From contig NZ_ANNG01000010.1 of the NCBI RefSeq assembly GCF_000466685.1, forward strand, positions 62,001 to 126,000: a stretch of DNA of 64,000 nt, given 5' to 3'. The position numbers were made by a program, and so were the translations under genes. Each line of letters opens with the position of its first letter. Position 1 is the first letter of the stretch. Shown here one piece after another: positions 8,423 through 18,714 of this stretch. This stretch comes from Campylobacter concisus UNSWCS. GTDB taxonomy: Bacteria > Campylobacterota > Campylobacteria > Campylobacterales > Campylobacteraceae. The notes under the pieces were generated by a model. The model had not been told where the DNA came from. It was given only the letters and a program-made list of their open reading frames with translations, and did not search any database.

Positions 8423-10504
8423 ATGGATGAGTTTTTAAAACAGGCTTGGCGTGCAAATAAAATTTATACAAATGCTGCTGCTAGCGTGCCATTTTACCCA
8501 GATCTGCTAGCTCTTCTTATAGTTTGCGACGAGAGAAATTTAGATCAGTTTATGGCGCTTGATGAGTTTAGGCTGGTGCTAAAAAGGCTTAAGGTTGAGC
8601 TTGATATATTTAGCATACAAAGTGCACAGCTTGCGACTCTTAAAGCGCTAAATGAGGCTAAAATTTCAAGTGATGAGATAGTAAAATATCTAGAAAAATT
8701 ACATGATGAAAAGATCATAGATGATGAGAAATTTGCCTTTTTAGAAAAGATCATAAGCAAAAATAAAGGCGCTAATGAGGCTAAAATTTCTCATACCAAG
8801 CCAAAAGATCACTTCCATAAAAACCTAGAGTTTTTAAATGAGATAAACGAAAAAGCAAGCTTACTTGATAGCGATAAAACATTTTTAGAGGCACTTGCGG
8901 CTGCCAAAAAAAGATCAAACGAAACGCTTTTTAACATAGCAGCAAGTGGCGTCATAAACTCTGGCAAATCAACCCTTTTAAATGCCCTTTTAAACAAACC
9001 CATCCTTGGCGCTTCAAACGTGCCAGAAACGATAAATTTAACCATTTTAAAATACTCCAAAGATAGCTTTGCAAGGGTAAATTTTTACAGCATTGATGAG
9101 CTTTTAGCACTTGGCGTACCAAGCGAAAATTTACCAAGCAAAAGTGTAGATATCGGCATAGATGAGATAAAAAACTACACCTCTTCAAACTCAAAAACAG
9201 CAAATCTCGTAAAAAGCGTCGAGCTTTATGACGACTTGGAGCTTTTAAAGGACAACGTCTGCATCATAGACACGCCAGGCATCGATGATGCGGTGGTTTT
9301 AAGGGAGCAGATCACTACAAATTTTATGAGGGAGTGTGACCTTTTAGCCCACCTCATGAACGCCTCACAAAGCGCCACGCAAAAGGACGCTCTATTTTTA
9401 AAAAAATGCCTTGAAAACTCGCATATCGTAAGGCTCGCCGTGGTGCTAACTCACGCTGATGAGCTAAGCGCTAAAGAGCTAAATGAGACGCTAAACTACA
9501 CAAAAAAAGCGATCGGTGAGCAGATAAATGGCGTGGAGATTGATTATTTTGCGCTTAGTGCAAAAAGCTTCTTAGAAGGTGCTGCAAATAGCGGTGTAGA
9601 GGAGTTTAAGGACTATCTTTACGAGGTGCTCTTTGGCAAAAATTCTAAAAAATCAGCCCTTATCTTAAGCTCGTATCAAAAGGAGCTAAAAAATATCCTA
9701 AATAGCAAGCTTGAGGCCACTAAGGCTGAAATTTTGTCGCTCAAAGCTTATGAAGTGGAACTTAAAAAGCTTCAAAATGAGCAGGCAAACGTCAAAAACG
9801 CACTGAGTGAAAATTTCTCTAAACTTGAAAGCCTAACTCAAAATGAGCTTACAAAGCTTGAAAGTAGCAACACCAAAAAGATCTATAAAATGGGGCTTGA
9901 GACGCTTTTGCAAAACCTAAACGACAAGGTAAAAAGCGAGATAGCCTACTGCAAAAGCAAAAAGCAAAGTTTAAATTTAGAGCGCTTAGAGCAAATCGCA
10001 AAAACAACGCTTCGTGACAGCGTGATGGCACTTATGAGAGAGGCTAGAAACGAGACTTTGGTGCAAACAAGGGCGTGTGAGCAAAATATCGCTTTAAATT
10101 TTGATGATTATGTGATGAGTAAAAACGAGGTTTTTAACATCAATGACTTTTTAGAGCAAATGGGCGTAAAGCTTGAATTCAAAGAGCTTTTAGCTGCATT
10201 TAGAGCTAAAATTTCAAGTGACGCAAGTGAAGCACTTTTAAGCTTAAAAGAGGGCTTACTAAAAGATAAAAATATCTCTCAATTTTGTGAAATTTTAACT
10301 GACCACGAAAAAAATTGCCTTTTAAACCTCATAAAAACCTACCAAACCGCACAAAAAGCCACGCTTGATAAGAGGCTAAAAGAGCTAGATCGTGAGCTAG
10401 AAAAGCTTAGCTCGCAAAATCAAAACTCACTTTTAAAACTAAAAGAGCAAAACGCCTTGCAAGATGAAATTTGCTCGCTTTTAGGGGAGCTAGAAAATGT
10501 TTAA
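8423..10504 (+). CDS. Dynamin-like GTPase, first of a pair (DLP1-like)
   Basis: The 693-residue protein is a bacterial dynamin-like GTPase, a class that tethers or remodels membranes. An N-terminal helical region of about 165 residues precedes the GTPase domain, with P-loop 'GVINSGKST' (about 176-184), 'DTPGID' (about 284) and 'THADEL' (about 343). A long coiled-coil stalk fills the C-terminal half ('KLEATKAEILSLKAYEVELK'). It overlaps the second dynamin gene by eight bases, so the two are coupled. Campylobacter jejuni has a comparable gene pair whose products assemble together. The role here is inferred from that family. Confidence 0.87.
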   Translation: MDEFLKQAWRANKIYTNAAASVPFYPDLLALLIVCDERNLDQFMALDEFRLVLKRLKVELDIFSIQSAQLATLKALNEAKISSDEIVKYLEKLHDEKIIDDEKFAFLEKIISKNKGANEAKISHTKPKDHFHKNLEFLNEINEKASLLDSDKTFLEALAAAKKRSNETLFNIAASGVINSGKSTLLNALLNKPILGASNVPETINLTILKYSKDSFARVNFYSIDELLALGVPSENLPSKSVDIGIDEIKNYTSSNSKTANLVKSVELYDDLELLKDNVCIIDTPGIDDAVVLREQITTNFMRECDLLAHLMNASQSATQKDALFLKKCLENSHIVRLAVVLTHADELSAKELNETLNYTKKAIGEQINGVEIDYFALSAKSFLEGAANSGVEEFKDYLYEVLFGKNSKKSALILSSYQKELKNILNSKLEATKAEILSLKAYEVELKKLQNEQANVKNALSENFSKLESLTQNELTKLESSNTKKIYKMGLETLLQNLNDKVKSEIAYCKSKKQSLNLERLEQIAKTTLRDSVMALMREARNETLVQTRACEQNIALNFDDYVMSKNEVFNINDFLEQMGVKLEFKELLAAFRAKISSDASEALLSLKEGLLKDKNISQFCEILTDHEKNCLLNLIKTYQTAQKATLDKRLKELDRELEKLSSQNQNSLLKLKEQNALQDEICSLLGELENV

Positions 10505-12329
10505 TGAGTTCATAAATGCCTATAAGGCGAGATATTTTAAGGTTTTTACAAGCGACTTTAAGGGCGAGCTAGCAAAGCTGGTAAATGAGCTAAATGATCC
10601 AAGCCTGCACGCAAGTGATGAGATAAAAGAGAGCCTAAATTTACTAATCGACACGCTAAATGAGCCGCCTCTAATCGCTGTTATAGGGCAGTTTTCAAGT
10701 GGCAAATCAACATTTTTAAACGCTCTGCTTGGACAAAACATCTTGCCATCAGGTCTAACGCCTGTCACGGCAAAGGCTGTGCGGCTAAAATTTGCAAAGA
10801 TGCCGCTTCTTAGCGTGAAATTTACAAACGGCAGCGAGAGCTTGCTAGCTAGCAGCGAGCTTGCAGAGCTAAACGCCATGAGCGAGCAGATAAAAAGCAT
10901 GACACTTTATGCGCCAAGTGAAATTTTAAAAGAGGTAAATTTCATCGACACGCCAGGGCTAAACTCGCTACGAGATGCCGACACAAAAGAGACTAAAAAT
11001 ACGCTAAAAAAGGTCTGTGGCGCGATCTGGCTAAGCCTCGCAAACAACGCTGCAAAGGCTAGCGAGCTTGAAAGCGTAGAAGAAATTTTAAGAACAAACG
11101 ATCTAAAGGCTCTTTGCTTCATCAACCAAAAGGATAAGCTAAGCGAGGATGAGCTTGAAAGCTTGCTAAAGCACGCTAGGCAAACTTACGGCGAGCTTTT
11201 TGAAGATATCATCGCCATCTCGTCAAAGCAAGCGCTCCATGGCATCACAAATGAAAACAAGAGCGAGCTAGAAAGCTCAAATTTCGCTAAAGCACTAAGC
11301 GCTGTAAAAGAGGCGTTTTTAAACGCGAGCTTTAAAGAAAATTTCATAAAAGCAAGGGCGAAAAAGATGGTAAATTTTTTAATTAGCGAGCAAGAAAATC
11401 GCCTAAAAGTTTATAGCGCAGCTGATGAAATTTTGGATAAATTTAATGCCACTCTTGAAGAAAAACTAGAGGCGATAAAAGAGGAGTTTAAACCTAAAAT
11501 CGCTCTGAGATACAGCGATATGAGCGAGGCTATCAAGCTTGCAAGTGATGAAGTTTTTAAGCTGCTTAAGCCATTTTCTAGGACAAAATTTAACCCAGCA
11601 AAGACGCTTTTAAACAAAGAAATTTATAAGCGAGAAAATTTTGAAATGATAAGCCTTGACACGGACGAGGTCTTTTCAAAGCTCATCTACGAAGATATCG
11701 TCTTTTCTAAATTTTTTAAACGCTACAAAAGAGATCTAAAAGAGCTTGAAAATGAGATCATATCGGCTTTTGATGAGCTTTATAAAAGCCTAGAAGATGA
11801 GCTTTTCATCTACAAATCTCGCTATGAGAGCTTTAATCCATTTGATGAGTTTGCCTCAAACTACGAGACAAAATCGATAAATACCTACGCTGGCAGGACC
11901 TATGAGAATTTTTTAAGAGAGTATGAAAATGCCAAATTTAAGGCAACGCAAAAGATATCGCTCTTTTTTGAAAAGCTTGATGTAAAGGTCGCATCAAACT
12001 ACGAAAATGCGCTTAAACTTGCGGTTTATTTTCTAAAGCAAAAGATCGAAAACTCGCTAAATTCGCACCTGCAAATGAGCACGCCACTCTACATCCCAAG
12101 CGCAAAAGAGGTTTTTGAGCGCATGCTAAACGCCTTTAGCCTTTATGAATTTGACGATCTTATGTGCTCAAATAACTCTTTTTTAAATAAAACTTTGCTT
12201 GATATAAAGACCGAATTTAATGAAATTTACGCCCAAAAAATAGCGATGCTTGAGCGCCTAAAGGCAAAGCCAAAAGAGCAAATTTTAAAGCTAGAAAAAC
12301 TGCAAGAGAGTTCGGTGATATTAAAATGA
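10497..12329 (+). CDS. Dynamin-like GTPase, second of a pair (DLP2-like)
   Basis: This 610-residue partner has its GTPase domain close to the N-terminus: P-loop 'GQFSSGKST' (about 64-72), switch 'TPVTAKA', 'DTPGLNSL' (about 150) and 'NQKDKL' (about 210). The rest is helical, with segments that could insert into membranes only weakly predicted by eye. It starts within the end of the first dynamin gene. Two different but linked dynamins are the rule in this family, one of them often carrying the membrane-binding paddle. No operon continuation follows, as the next gene runs the other way. Confidence 0.87.
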   Translation: MFNEFINAYKARYFKVFTSDFKGELAKLVNELNDPSLHASDEIKESLNLLIDTLNEPPLIAVIGQFSSGKSTFLNALLGQNILPSGLTPVTAKAVRLKFAKMPLLSVKFTNGSESLLASSELAELNAMSEQIKSMTLYAPSEILKEVNFIDTPGLNSLRDADTKETKNTLKKVCGAIWLSLANNAAKASELESVEEILRTNDLKALCFINQKDKLSEDELESLLKHARQTYGELFEDIIAISSKQALHGITNENKSELESSNFAKALSAVKEAFLNASFKENFIKARAKKMVNFLISEQENRLKVYSAADEILDKFNATLEEKLEAIKEEFKPKIALRYSDMSEAIKLASDEVFKLLKPFSRTKFNPAKTLLNKEIYKRENFEMISLDTDEVFSKLIYEDIVFSKFFKRYKRDLKELENEIISAFDELYKSLEDELFIYKSRYESFNPFDEFASNYETKSINTYAGRTYENFLREYENAKFKATQKISLFFEKLDVKVASNYENALKLAVYFLKQKIENSLNSHLQMSTPLYIPSAKEVFERMLNAFSLYEFDDLMCSNNSFLNKTLLDIKTEFNEIYAQKIAMLERLKAKPKEQILKLEKLQESSVILK

Positions 12330-12387
12330 AATTTGAACTCAAACTGCATGTGTGAGTGCCTTGCAAATTTTAAATTCGCTAGCATTT

Positions 12388-13287
12388 TTAAAAATTATTT
12401 TCCTCAAAAAAGTCGGTATCGATCTTGCAAATTTCATATATCTGGCTTGTTTGAACGCCTACTTTATACTTTATCATTAGCTCAGCCAGTCTGTCGCCAT
12501 CTATCAAGACTACGCTAAAGTTTTGACTATCATTAGCAAACATTTGGGCCTCTTTTGTAAATTTTGCCGTTGTAATAAAGACGCCCTTTTTGGTATTTTT
12601 ATTTGAGATAGCACCGATGAACTGCTGTATCTCTTGCCTACCTATGTTGCTACCATCTTTATATCTCTTTGCTTGGATGTAAATTTTAGAAAGTCCTAGC
12701 TCATCTTCGTCTATTATGCCATCTATACCACCGTCTGGACCTTTGTTTGTAAGGCTTCCAGTTCCATAATCCATCCTTTCTAAAAGCTCTGTTACTAGAT
12801 GCTCGAAAAATCTAGGCTCTTTTTCTAAAATGCTGGATAAAATTTCACTTTTTAGCTCTTCTTTTATCCTTTCATATGCATCTTTTAGGCTGTCGTCTGG
12901 TGTATTTTCTACTGCTTCTTTCTTTTCTTTTTTGATCTCTTGTTTGTAAATTTCATCATACCAAGATATAAATTTCTCTTTTGCATCCTTACTACTTATC
13001 AGCTCTTTGCCAAAATTTGTTATAGAAAACAGACTTTTGCCAACTTTCTCAAGAGGCTTCATCTTTGGTTTTGCTTTTACCTGTGCAGTGGTTGCCAGAT
13101 ACGTTAGAGCCCAGTCGGCACGGTTTATATAAGTAGGTGTCCCTCTTTTTATCCTTTGCAAAAGGTCTTCATCGTTTAGCTTAAACTGATTTATTATAAA
13201 TTTGTAAATTTCACTTCTGTTTGTATTGTTATTTTGTGCTACAAATTCTAAAATGGGTAGCATCATCTCTTTATAGCTTGGTATCAT
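12388..13287 (-). CDS. mrr: Mrr-family restriction endonuclease (type IV-like)
   Basis: The protein has the two-domain Mrr plan. Residues 1-100 form a winged-helix DNA-binding domain ('ILEFVAQNNNTNRSEIYKFI', 'TYINRADWALTYL'). Residues 155-270 form a PD-(D/E)xK nuclease with 'ERMDYGTGS', 'GPDGGIDGIIDED' and 'IYIQAKRYK', so the catalytic Asp, Gln and Lys residues are intact. Mrr enzymes cut DNA carrying foreign methylation, a defence against modified phage DNA. No methyltransferase or other restriction gene is adjacent. It is convergent with the dynamin genes and divergent from the small gene at 13386. The target modification is unknown. Confidence 0.88.
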   Translation of the reverse strand: MIPSYKEMMLPILEFVAQNNNTNRSEIYKFIINQFKLNDEDLLQRIKRGTPTYINRADWALTYLATTAQVKAKPKMKPLEKVGKSLFSITNFGKELISSKDAKEKFISWYDEIYKQEIKKEKKEAVENTPDDSLKDAYERIKEELKSEILSSILEKEPRFFEHLVTELLERMDYGTGSLTNKGPDGGIDGIIDEDELGLSKIYIQAKRYKDGSNIGRQEIQQFIGAISNKNTKKGVFITTAKFTKEAQMFANDSQNFSVVLIDGDRLAELMIKYKVGVQTSQIYEICKIDTDFFEENNF

Positions 13288-13385
13288 TTAATATCCTAAA
13301 AAATGAAGTTGCTTGATGTCAAATTATATAAATTTTTTACCAAAAAATTTCTTGTTTTTTATATTTTTATGGATATAATCACCGC

Positions 13386-13637
13386 ATGAAATACGTAAGC
13401 CTAACAGAGTTTTTCTCTGATAATATCAATTTATTTATGAACGTGATCGCTTCGTTGTTTGCGATATTTTTTTGCATTAGTGCTGGGTTTGGTCTTTTGT
13501 TTTTTATTACCTTGCCGCTTGGCTATATAATGGGCATAGTCTTGTCGTTTCCGCTTTTAATATTTGTATTTTTCTTATTTGCAGCGCTAGATATTTGTAT
13601 CTGTATCTTGGTCTCTGTTTTTAGAGTTTTTAAATAA
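13386..13637 (+). CDS. Small membrane protein, unknown
   Basis: An 83-residue protein that is almost entirely hydrophobic after residue 13, with two or three membrane segments ('ASLFAIFFCISAGFGLLFFI', 'PLGYIMGIVLSFPLLIFVFF' and a Cys-containing third). A TATAAT box lies about 13 bases before the ATG (13373-13378), so the mRNA leader would be very short. It lies between mrr and frdB, divergent from the former. No family is recognised. Confidence 0.5.
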   Translation: MKYVSLTEFFSDNINLFMNVIASLFAIFFCISAGFGLLFFITLPLGYIMGIVLSFPLLIFVFFLFAALDICICILVSVFRVFK

Positions 13638-13641
13638 ATTT

Positions 13642-13662
13642 GGGGCTTTTTACAGCCCCTTT
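13642..13662. terminator. Bidirectional hairpin terminator between the small gene and frdB
   Basis: GGGGCT (13642-13647) pairs with AGCCCC (13654-13659), followed by TTT on the plus strand and AAAT-rich DNA on the other. It sits between convergent stop codons and would end both transcripts. Confidence 0.65.
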
Positions 13663-13663
13663 G

Positions 13664-14383
13664 CTACTTTATAGCAGCCATTTTTCTACGCATATAAGCT
13701 ATGCGGCTTTGAAGTGGTAGGTGTTTTGGGCAGTTGTCTTCGCAGCCAAGCAAAGTCATACAACCAAATACGCCATCATCATCGCCGATTAGCTCGTAAA
13801 AGTCCTCATCAGTTCTCTTATCAAGTGCGTCTATCTTAAATCTAGCAACCCTGTTTAGACCAACAGCGCCGATGAAATCAGGTCTCATGATAGCTGTTCC
13901 ACAAGATGCGACGCAAATTCCGCACTCTATACAGCGATCAAGCTCAAAAACTTCTTGAGCGACTTCTGGCTCAACTTTCTCTTCAAGCTTAGAGATATCA
14001 GTCTCATGATCTGTGTGTATCCAGCTCTCGACACGCTTACTCATAGCGTTCATCCAGTTGCCAGTATCTACGCTTAGATCTTTTAGTAGTTTAAAGACTG
14101 GCAAAGGCATAAGCTCGATGACACCGCTTTCAAAGTCTTTTGTTAGGGTTCTGCAAGCTAGGCTTGGTTTGCCATTTACTAGCATGCCACAACTTCCGCA
14201 AATTCCCGCACGACAAACAAAGTCAAAGCTAAGATCTGGATCAAATTTCTCACGAATTTGATTTAACGCGATAAATAGCGTCATACCATCAGTCTCTTCA
14301 AGCTCATAAGTCGCAAAATGAGGCTTTGAAACTTTGCTTAAAGGATTGTATTTAAAAGCTTTTATGGTTATTTTTCTACTCAT
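13664..14383 (-). CDS. frdB: Fumarate reductase iron-sulfur subunit
   Basis: This subunit passes electrons from the cytochrome b subunit to the flavoprotein. The [2Fe-2S] ligands are in '[11 protein letters not shown]....LAC' (residues about 58-78). The C-terminal half carries two Cys clusters for the [4Fe-4S] and [3Fe-4S] centres ('[14 protein letters not shown]' and '[16 protein letters not shown]'). It overlaps frdA by eight bases and is the last gene of the frdC-frdA-frdB operon, the order typical of Campylobacter, Helicobacter and Wolinella. Confidence 0.95.
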   Translation of the reverse strand: MSRKITIKAFKYNPLSKVSKPHFATYELEETDGMTLFIALNQIREKFDPDLSFDFVCRAGICGSCGMLVNGKPSLACRTLTKDFESGVIELMPLPVFKLLKDLSVDTGNWMNAMSKRVESWIHTDHETDISKLEEKVEPEVAQEVFELDRCIECGICVASCGTAIMRPDFIGAVGLNRVARFKIDALDKRTDEDFYELIGDDDGVFGCMTLLGCEDNCPKHLPLQSRIAYMRRKMAAIK

Positions 14384-16394
14384 TTCCTATACCTGCTCTT
14401 TCATTTGGTGCTTTATATTTTGGTTGAAGGTCATAGTGCATCAAAGCCTCTTGAATTTCTTGTCTGCTCTTGCCTTCTGCTTGCATTTTCTCGCGAATTT
14501 CATCTACCTCTTTTTGGCGGATAGCGCTGTTTGGATGCTCGATGATATTTCCTTTTGCACCATAACCTCTAAATGCTGGCGGCATCTCCATCTTCATGAT
14601 ATCAAGTGGCTCATAAGTGATAGTTGGCATAGTGTCGCCTTCTTTCCAGCTTGTAAGCGTTCTGTTTAGCCAGTTAAGGTCATCTCTCTTTGGATAGTCT
14701 TCACGGCAGTGAGCACCACGGCTCTCTGTTCTATCAAGCGCACCTTTTGCGATACAAAGTGCTAGTTTTAGCATCTTTGGCACGCGGTAAGCCTCTTCAA
14801 GCTCTGGGTTGCCAAATAGTGCTTTGTTGCTTACTTTTACATCAAGTGACTCTTTGTAGAGTGCTTCAAGCTCTTTAACAGCAAGCTCTAGGCCTTTGCC
14901 TGTTCTAAATATCGCAACGTGCTCCCACATTACCTCTTTCATCTTGTTTTTGATATCAAAGACGTTAAATTTACCATCTTTTGTGACGAGGCTATTTAGA
15001 TAGTCTTCTTGTTTTTTAACAAATTTCTCGATATCAGCTGTGTTTATCTCGATCTCGTGGCTAGCGCAATAATCTGCAAAATAATCACCAACGATCATAC
15101 CAGCGACGACTGTCTCAGAAACTGAGTTACCACCAAGGCGGTTAAAGCCGTGCATATCCCAGCAAGCAGCCTCGCCAGCGCTAAATAGACCAGCTAGTGT
15201 TGGGCTCTCGCCAGTTGGTTTTGTCTTGATGCCGCCCATTGAGTAGTGCTGCATAGGTAGGATCGGCGCCCAGCCTTTGCCACGTTGATGTCCTGTCTCG
15301 TCAGTATATACTTCAGTGTCAGCAGGATCGATGCCGTTAAAAATTTCGCAAATTTCTTGAACGTCACGTAAATTTTTCTCGATGTGCTCGCGTCCAAGGA
15401 TAGAGATATCAAGCCAAACGTGATAGCCATAAGGGCTAGGCACACCTTTGCCTGCACGGATGTGCTCCATGATACGGCGGCTAACGACGTCGCGGCTAGC
15501 TAGCTCTTTTTTCTCTGGTTCATAATCAGGCATAAAGCGGTATCCATCAACGTCACGTAAAATTCCGCCATCACCGCGGCAACCTTCTGTTAAAAGAATG
15601 CCAGATGGGACGATCGGAGTTGGGTGAAACTGAACAGCTTCCATATTACCAAGCTGAGCTACGCCAGTCTCAAGTGCGATCGCAGCGCCGATACCTTCGC
15701 AAACAACAGCGTTTGTAGTGTGTTTATAAACTCTACCATAACCGCCAGTTGCTATAAGTGTGCCTTTTGAAACATAGGCTGTGATCTCGCCATTTACTAG
15801 GTCACGAACGATCGCGCCGTAGCAGCGGTTATTTTGGTGTATCAAAGCGATCGCCTCTTTGCGGTCGTGAATTTCTACATTGTGCTTAAGCGCTTCGTTT
15901 GCAACAGCAAAAAGCATGGTGTGACCAGTTGCATCAGCTGTGTAGCAAGTTCTCCACTTTTTTGTACCACCAAAGTCACGTGAGTGGATAAGGCCATGAA
16001 CCTCTTCTTTTTCAACGATAGTTGTCTTTTGAGCGTTGATGATAGCGCTTCTTTCGCCTTTTGTGATCCTAGTCCAAGGCACGCCCCAAGCTGCAAGCTC
16101 TCTAATAGCTTTTGGAGCAGTTTGACAAAACATACGTGCAACTTGTTGATCGCAACCCCAGTCGCTACCTTTTACTGTGTCAGCAAAGTGTACATCTTCG
16201 TTATCGCCTTCACTCATTTTAGAGTTACCAAGGCTTGCTTGCATGCCGCCTTGAGCAGCAGCAGAGTGAGAACGTTTTACAGGGATGAGGCTCAAAACTA
16301 CGGTGCTTAAACCCTTTTCTCCAGCAGCCACAGCAGCTCTAAGACCAGCTAGACCGCCACCAATTACCAATGCGTCATAATATTTTACATTCAT
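14376..16394 (-). CDS. frdA: Fumarate reductase flavoprotein subunit
   Basis: The 672-residue catalytic subunit reduces fumarate to succinate, the terminal step of fumarate respiration on the cytoplasmic face. It shows the FAD-binding '[17 protein letters not shown]', the covalent-flavin His43 in '[10 protein letters not shown]', 'ATGGYGRVY', and the substrate-site 'MGGIKT' with '[20 protein letters not shown]' nearby. Its length is that of the epsilonproteobacterial diheme-type enzyme. It lies 14 bases after frdC and overlaps frdB. Products of aspA and dcuA elsewhere in the window feed it fumarate. Confidence 0.96.
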   Translation of the reverse strand: MNVKYYDALVIGGGLAGLRAAVAAGEKGLSTVVLSLIPVKRSHSAAAQGGMQASLGNSKMSEGDNEDVHFADTVKGSDWGCDQQVARMFCQTAPKAIRELAAWGVPWTRITKGERSAIINAQKTTIVEKEEVHGLIHSRDFGGTKKWRTCYTADATGHTMLFAVANEALKHNVEIHDRKEAIALIHQNNRCYGAIVRDLVNGEITAYVSKGTLIATGGYGRVYKHTTNAVVCEGIGAAIALETGVAQLGNMEAVQFHPTPIVPSGILLTEGCRGDGGILRDVDGYRFMPDYEPEKKELASRDVVSRRIMEHIRAGKGVPSPYGYHVWLDISILGREHIEKNLRDVQEICEIFNGIDPADTEVYTDETGHQRGKGWAPILPMQHYSMGGIKTKPTGESPTLAGLFSAGEAACWDMHGFNRLGGNSVSETVVAGMIVGDYFADYCASHEIEINTADIEKFVKKQEDYLNSLVTKDGKFNVFDIKNKMKEVMWEHVAIFRTGKGLELAVKELEALYKESLDVKVSNKALFGNPELEEAYRVPKMLKLALCIAKGALDRTESRGAHCREDYPKRDDLNWLNRTLTSWKEGDTMPTITYEPLDIMKMEMPPAFRGYGAKGNIIEHPNSAIRQKEVDEIREKMQAEGKSRQEIQEALMHYDLQPKYKAPNERAGIGNE

Positions 16395-16408
16395 CTTCTA
16401 GCTCCTTT

Positions 16409-17107
16409 TTAATGGCTGATCCACACGAAATCAGCGATCAAAGCGATCACAGCAAGTATGCCATAAATGACAAATACAACTGTCTTTGCCTTATTTCTTT
16501 TAGCAAACATTTCGTGTTTATTTACGCCATCAATGCTTACCCATTTGACATATAAGCGGTACATGCCAACGCTAGCGTGAACGACCATGAAAACAAGTAG
16601 TGCGAAGTAGAAAATTTCTAGTTTGTGAAAAGCAGCAGCTGATTTGTCAGCAGTGATGTGTCCGCCAAAGATGATATCGATGAGGTGGGCGCTTGCTGCA
16701 AAAAATAGAGCAAAGCCTGTTAAAAACTGGAACCACCAAAGTGTGGTATCAAGGTGCCTCATGCGGTCTTTATGGCCTCTAAACATTAGATATTGTCTGT
16801 AATTTGCAGGAAATTTTCTCATTGCCAAGAAGGCGTGAGTTACAAAAACTACAAAGATAACAGCAGCTATAACATTTGTGATCCACCAAGTAGCCTCGCC
16901 AAATAAAAATTTAGCCTCTGCAAATCCTACGACAGCGTTAAATGCGTCTTTGCCAAGTAGTATAGTAGAAGTAAAAACCATATGGCACAATATGAAACAG
17001 GCTAGAATAAATCCTGTAATACTTTGCCATCTATCCCAAGCGGCTGGAGTGCGGCTTTTTTTGCCGTCCGACCGTTTCCCCAAAAAACCTTCTATAAGCC
17101 CGGTCAT
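16409..17107 (-). CDS. frdC: Fumarate reductase cytochrome b subunit
   Basis: This 232-residue diheme cytochrome b anchors fumarate reductase and takes electrons from menaquinol. Five membrane segments with conserved His are visible ('FILACFILCHMVFTS', 'FVVFVTHAFLAMRK', 'FAASAHLIDIIFGGHI', 'LVFMVVHASVGMYRLYV'). The ATG is preceded by a near-perfect AGGAGGG site. It is the first gene of the frd operon, with its promoter in the 119-base gap downstream of lgt. Confidence 0.95.
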   Translation of the reverse strand: MTGLIEGFLGKRSDGKKSRTPAAWDRWQSITGFILACFILCHMVFTSTILLGKDAFNAVVGFAEAKFLFGEATWWITNVIAAVIFVVFVTHAFLAMRKFPANYRQYLMFRGHKDRMRHLDTTLWWFQFLTGFALFFAASAHLIDIIFGGHITADKSAAAFHKLEIFYFALLVFMVVHASVGMYRLYVKWVSIDGVNKHEMFAKRNKAKTVVFVIYGILAVIALIADFVWISH

Positions 17108-17158
17108 GAGCCCTCCTAAGAAATTTGAAATAAGTTATCATTTCTTAATACTAATTTA

Positions 17159-17189
17159 AACATTAGCATTAATTGATAAAGCTAATGTT
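17159..17189. repeat. Perfect inverted repeat upstream of frdC
   Basis: AACATTAGC (17159-17167) and GCTAATGTT (17181-17189) are exact reverse complements around a 13-base spacer. It lies about 50 bases before the frdC start and 38 after the lgt stop. No U-tract follows on the minus strand, so an operator for frd control is as likely as a terminator of lgt. Confidence 0.5.
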
Positions 17190-17226
17190 ATCAGAACTTT
17201 ACTTTAATAAATTTTAAATATTGACA

Positions 17227-18042
17227 TTAAATTTTCGTAAATCTCTTATAGAGTTTAATATAGACAAAAATTCCCAACCCACACATAATAAGTGATAAAA
17301 TTTGCCCCATTGATAGACTAAAAATAATAAATCCAAGTCCAGAATCAGGCTCTCTGTAAAATTCACAAATAAATCTTGCAAATGTGTATAAAATGGCGTA
17401 AAGTGCTATGAGCTCGCCATTAAATTTCTTATATTTTCTATATAAAAATAAAATGACAAAAATAACTAAACCTTCTAAGAATGCCTCGTAAAGCTGGCTT
17501 GGATGTCTTGGCTGACCAAAGACATTTATCGCCCAAGGCACGTCTGTGACGCGTCCAAAAAGCTCTTGATTTAAGAAATTTCCTATCCTGCCAAAGGTGT
17601 AGCCAAAAGGTATGCAGATGGCGCAAAGATCAAGTAGCTGCCAAGCGTTTTGCTTATATCTTTTGCAAAATAAAATCGTAGCTAGCAAAAAGCCAACCAC
17701 AGCGCCGTGATAGCTCATGCCGCGAATTCCTATAAACTCGCCGTTGTGTATTGGATTAAAAATTTGCCAAGGCTGCGTTAGATAGTAGCTTGCTTCACCT
17801 GAATATACTAAAACCCAGCCAAGTCTAGCGCCTAAAATGACGCCTATTTCTACCCAAAAAAAGTAGTTGTCCAAAAGCTGATTTGATATAGGGATATCAT
17901 CTTTTTTAACGAGATACTTTGCCATGGCAAGTGCTAAAACAAGGGCTAAAATATACATAAGCCCATACCAATGCACGCTAAAGCCAAAGAGGCTAAAGGC
18001 GACTGGGTTAAAGTGGTTATAAATGTCGTTCCAAATTTCCAT
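17227..18042 (-). CDS. lgt: Prolipoprotein diacylglyceryl transferase
   Basis: Lgt adds diacylglycerol from phosphatidylglycerol to the lipobox Cys of prolipoproteins, the first step of lipoprotein maturation in the inner membrane. The 271-residue protein has about seven hydrophobic segments, the Lgt signature '[14 protein letters not shown]' with the essential Arg and Asn, and '[12 protein letters not shown]', which holds the conserved His-Gly region. It may be co-transcribed with the YigZ-family gene 36 bases upstream. Confidence 0.95.
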   Translation of the reverse strand: MEIWNDIYNHFNPVAFSLFGFSVHWYGLMYILALVLALAMAKYLVKKDDIPISNQLLDNYFFWVEIGVILGARLGWVLVYSGEASYYLTQPWQIFNPIHNGEFIGIRGMSYHGAVVGFLLATILFCKRYKQNAWQLLDLCAICIPFGYTFGRIGNFLNQELFGRVTDVPWAINVFGQPRHPSQLYEAFLEGLVIFVILFLYRKYKKFNGELIALYAILYTFARFICEFYREPDSGLGFIIFSLSMGQILSLIMCGLGIFVYIKLYKRFTKI

Positions 18043-18078
18043 TTTTTACTTTCTTTTTAAATTTGTGCGATTTTACAA

Positions 18079-18714
18079 TTAATAAATAAACAGCGCTTTG
18101 CTGCCAAGTGGCAAGGCTAGAAATTTAAACTCGCTTGCTTCAAATTCTTTACAAAATTTAAATAGCTCAGCAAACTCGGCTTCGTTTAAATTTACGCTCC
18201 AAATCGCTCCAAGATCATTAAATTCTCTTTCAAACTCGCTTAAATTTTTAGTGGCGAAGTAGTGTTCAAAGCGGCTCATCAGCGAAAATGGCGTAAAAAA
18301 TTTAACTTCATCTTTTATCTCAAATTTAATCACGCCACCATCTTTTATCGCCTCATTTATCGCTTCATTCACAGCTCCTGAGTAGGCTCTAACAAGCCCT
18401 CCGGTGCCAAGCTTTATCCCGCCAAAGTAGCGAACTATCAAGACCCCAACGTTTATAAGCCCCGCCCCTCTTAGTGCGTTTAGGCTTGGCTGGCCGCTAG
18501 TGCCCTTTGGCTCGCCGTCATCACTTTGATTTTCAACGATTTGTCCGTATTTGTTTAGCTCCCTTGTCGCCCAAACTACGTGAACAGCCTTAAAATGCTC
18601 CTCTTTTAGGTGTTCGTGCAAGCTTTTAAACGAGCTTATCGGGCATAAAAATGCTAAGAAATTTGACTTTTTTATATCAAGCTGGGCTTTAAAAATCCTA
18701 TCAATCGTCTGCAA
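18079..18714 (-). CDS. YigZ/IMPACT family protein
   Basis: This 211-residue protein has the UPF0029/IMPACT N-terminal domain: 'FLAFLCPIS', 'VWATRELN', 'QSDDGEPKGTSGQP' and 'VRYFGGIKLGTGGLVRAYSG'. A smaller C-terminal ferredoxin-like domain follows. The family binds nucleic acid or ribosomes, and in other organisms is linked to control of translation; the precise bacterial role is not settled. It sits upstream of lgt on the same strand and faces away from galU. Confidence 0.85.
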   Translation of the reverse strand: MQTIDRIFKAQLDIKKSNFLAFLCPISSFKSLHEHLKEEHFKAVHVVWATRELNKYGQIVENQSDDGEPKGTSGQPSLNALRGAGLINVGVLIVRYFGGIKLGTGGLVRAYSGAVNEAINEAIKDGGVIKFEIKDEVKFFTPFSLMSRFEHYFATKNLSEFEREFNDLGAIWSVNLNEAEFAELFKFCKEFEASEFKFLALPLGSKALFIY

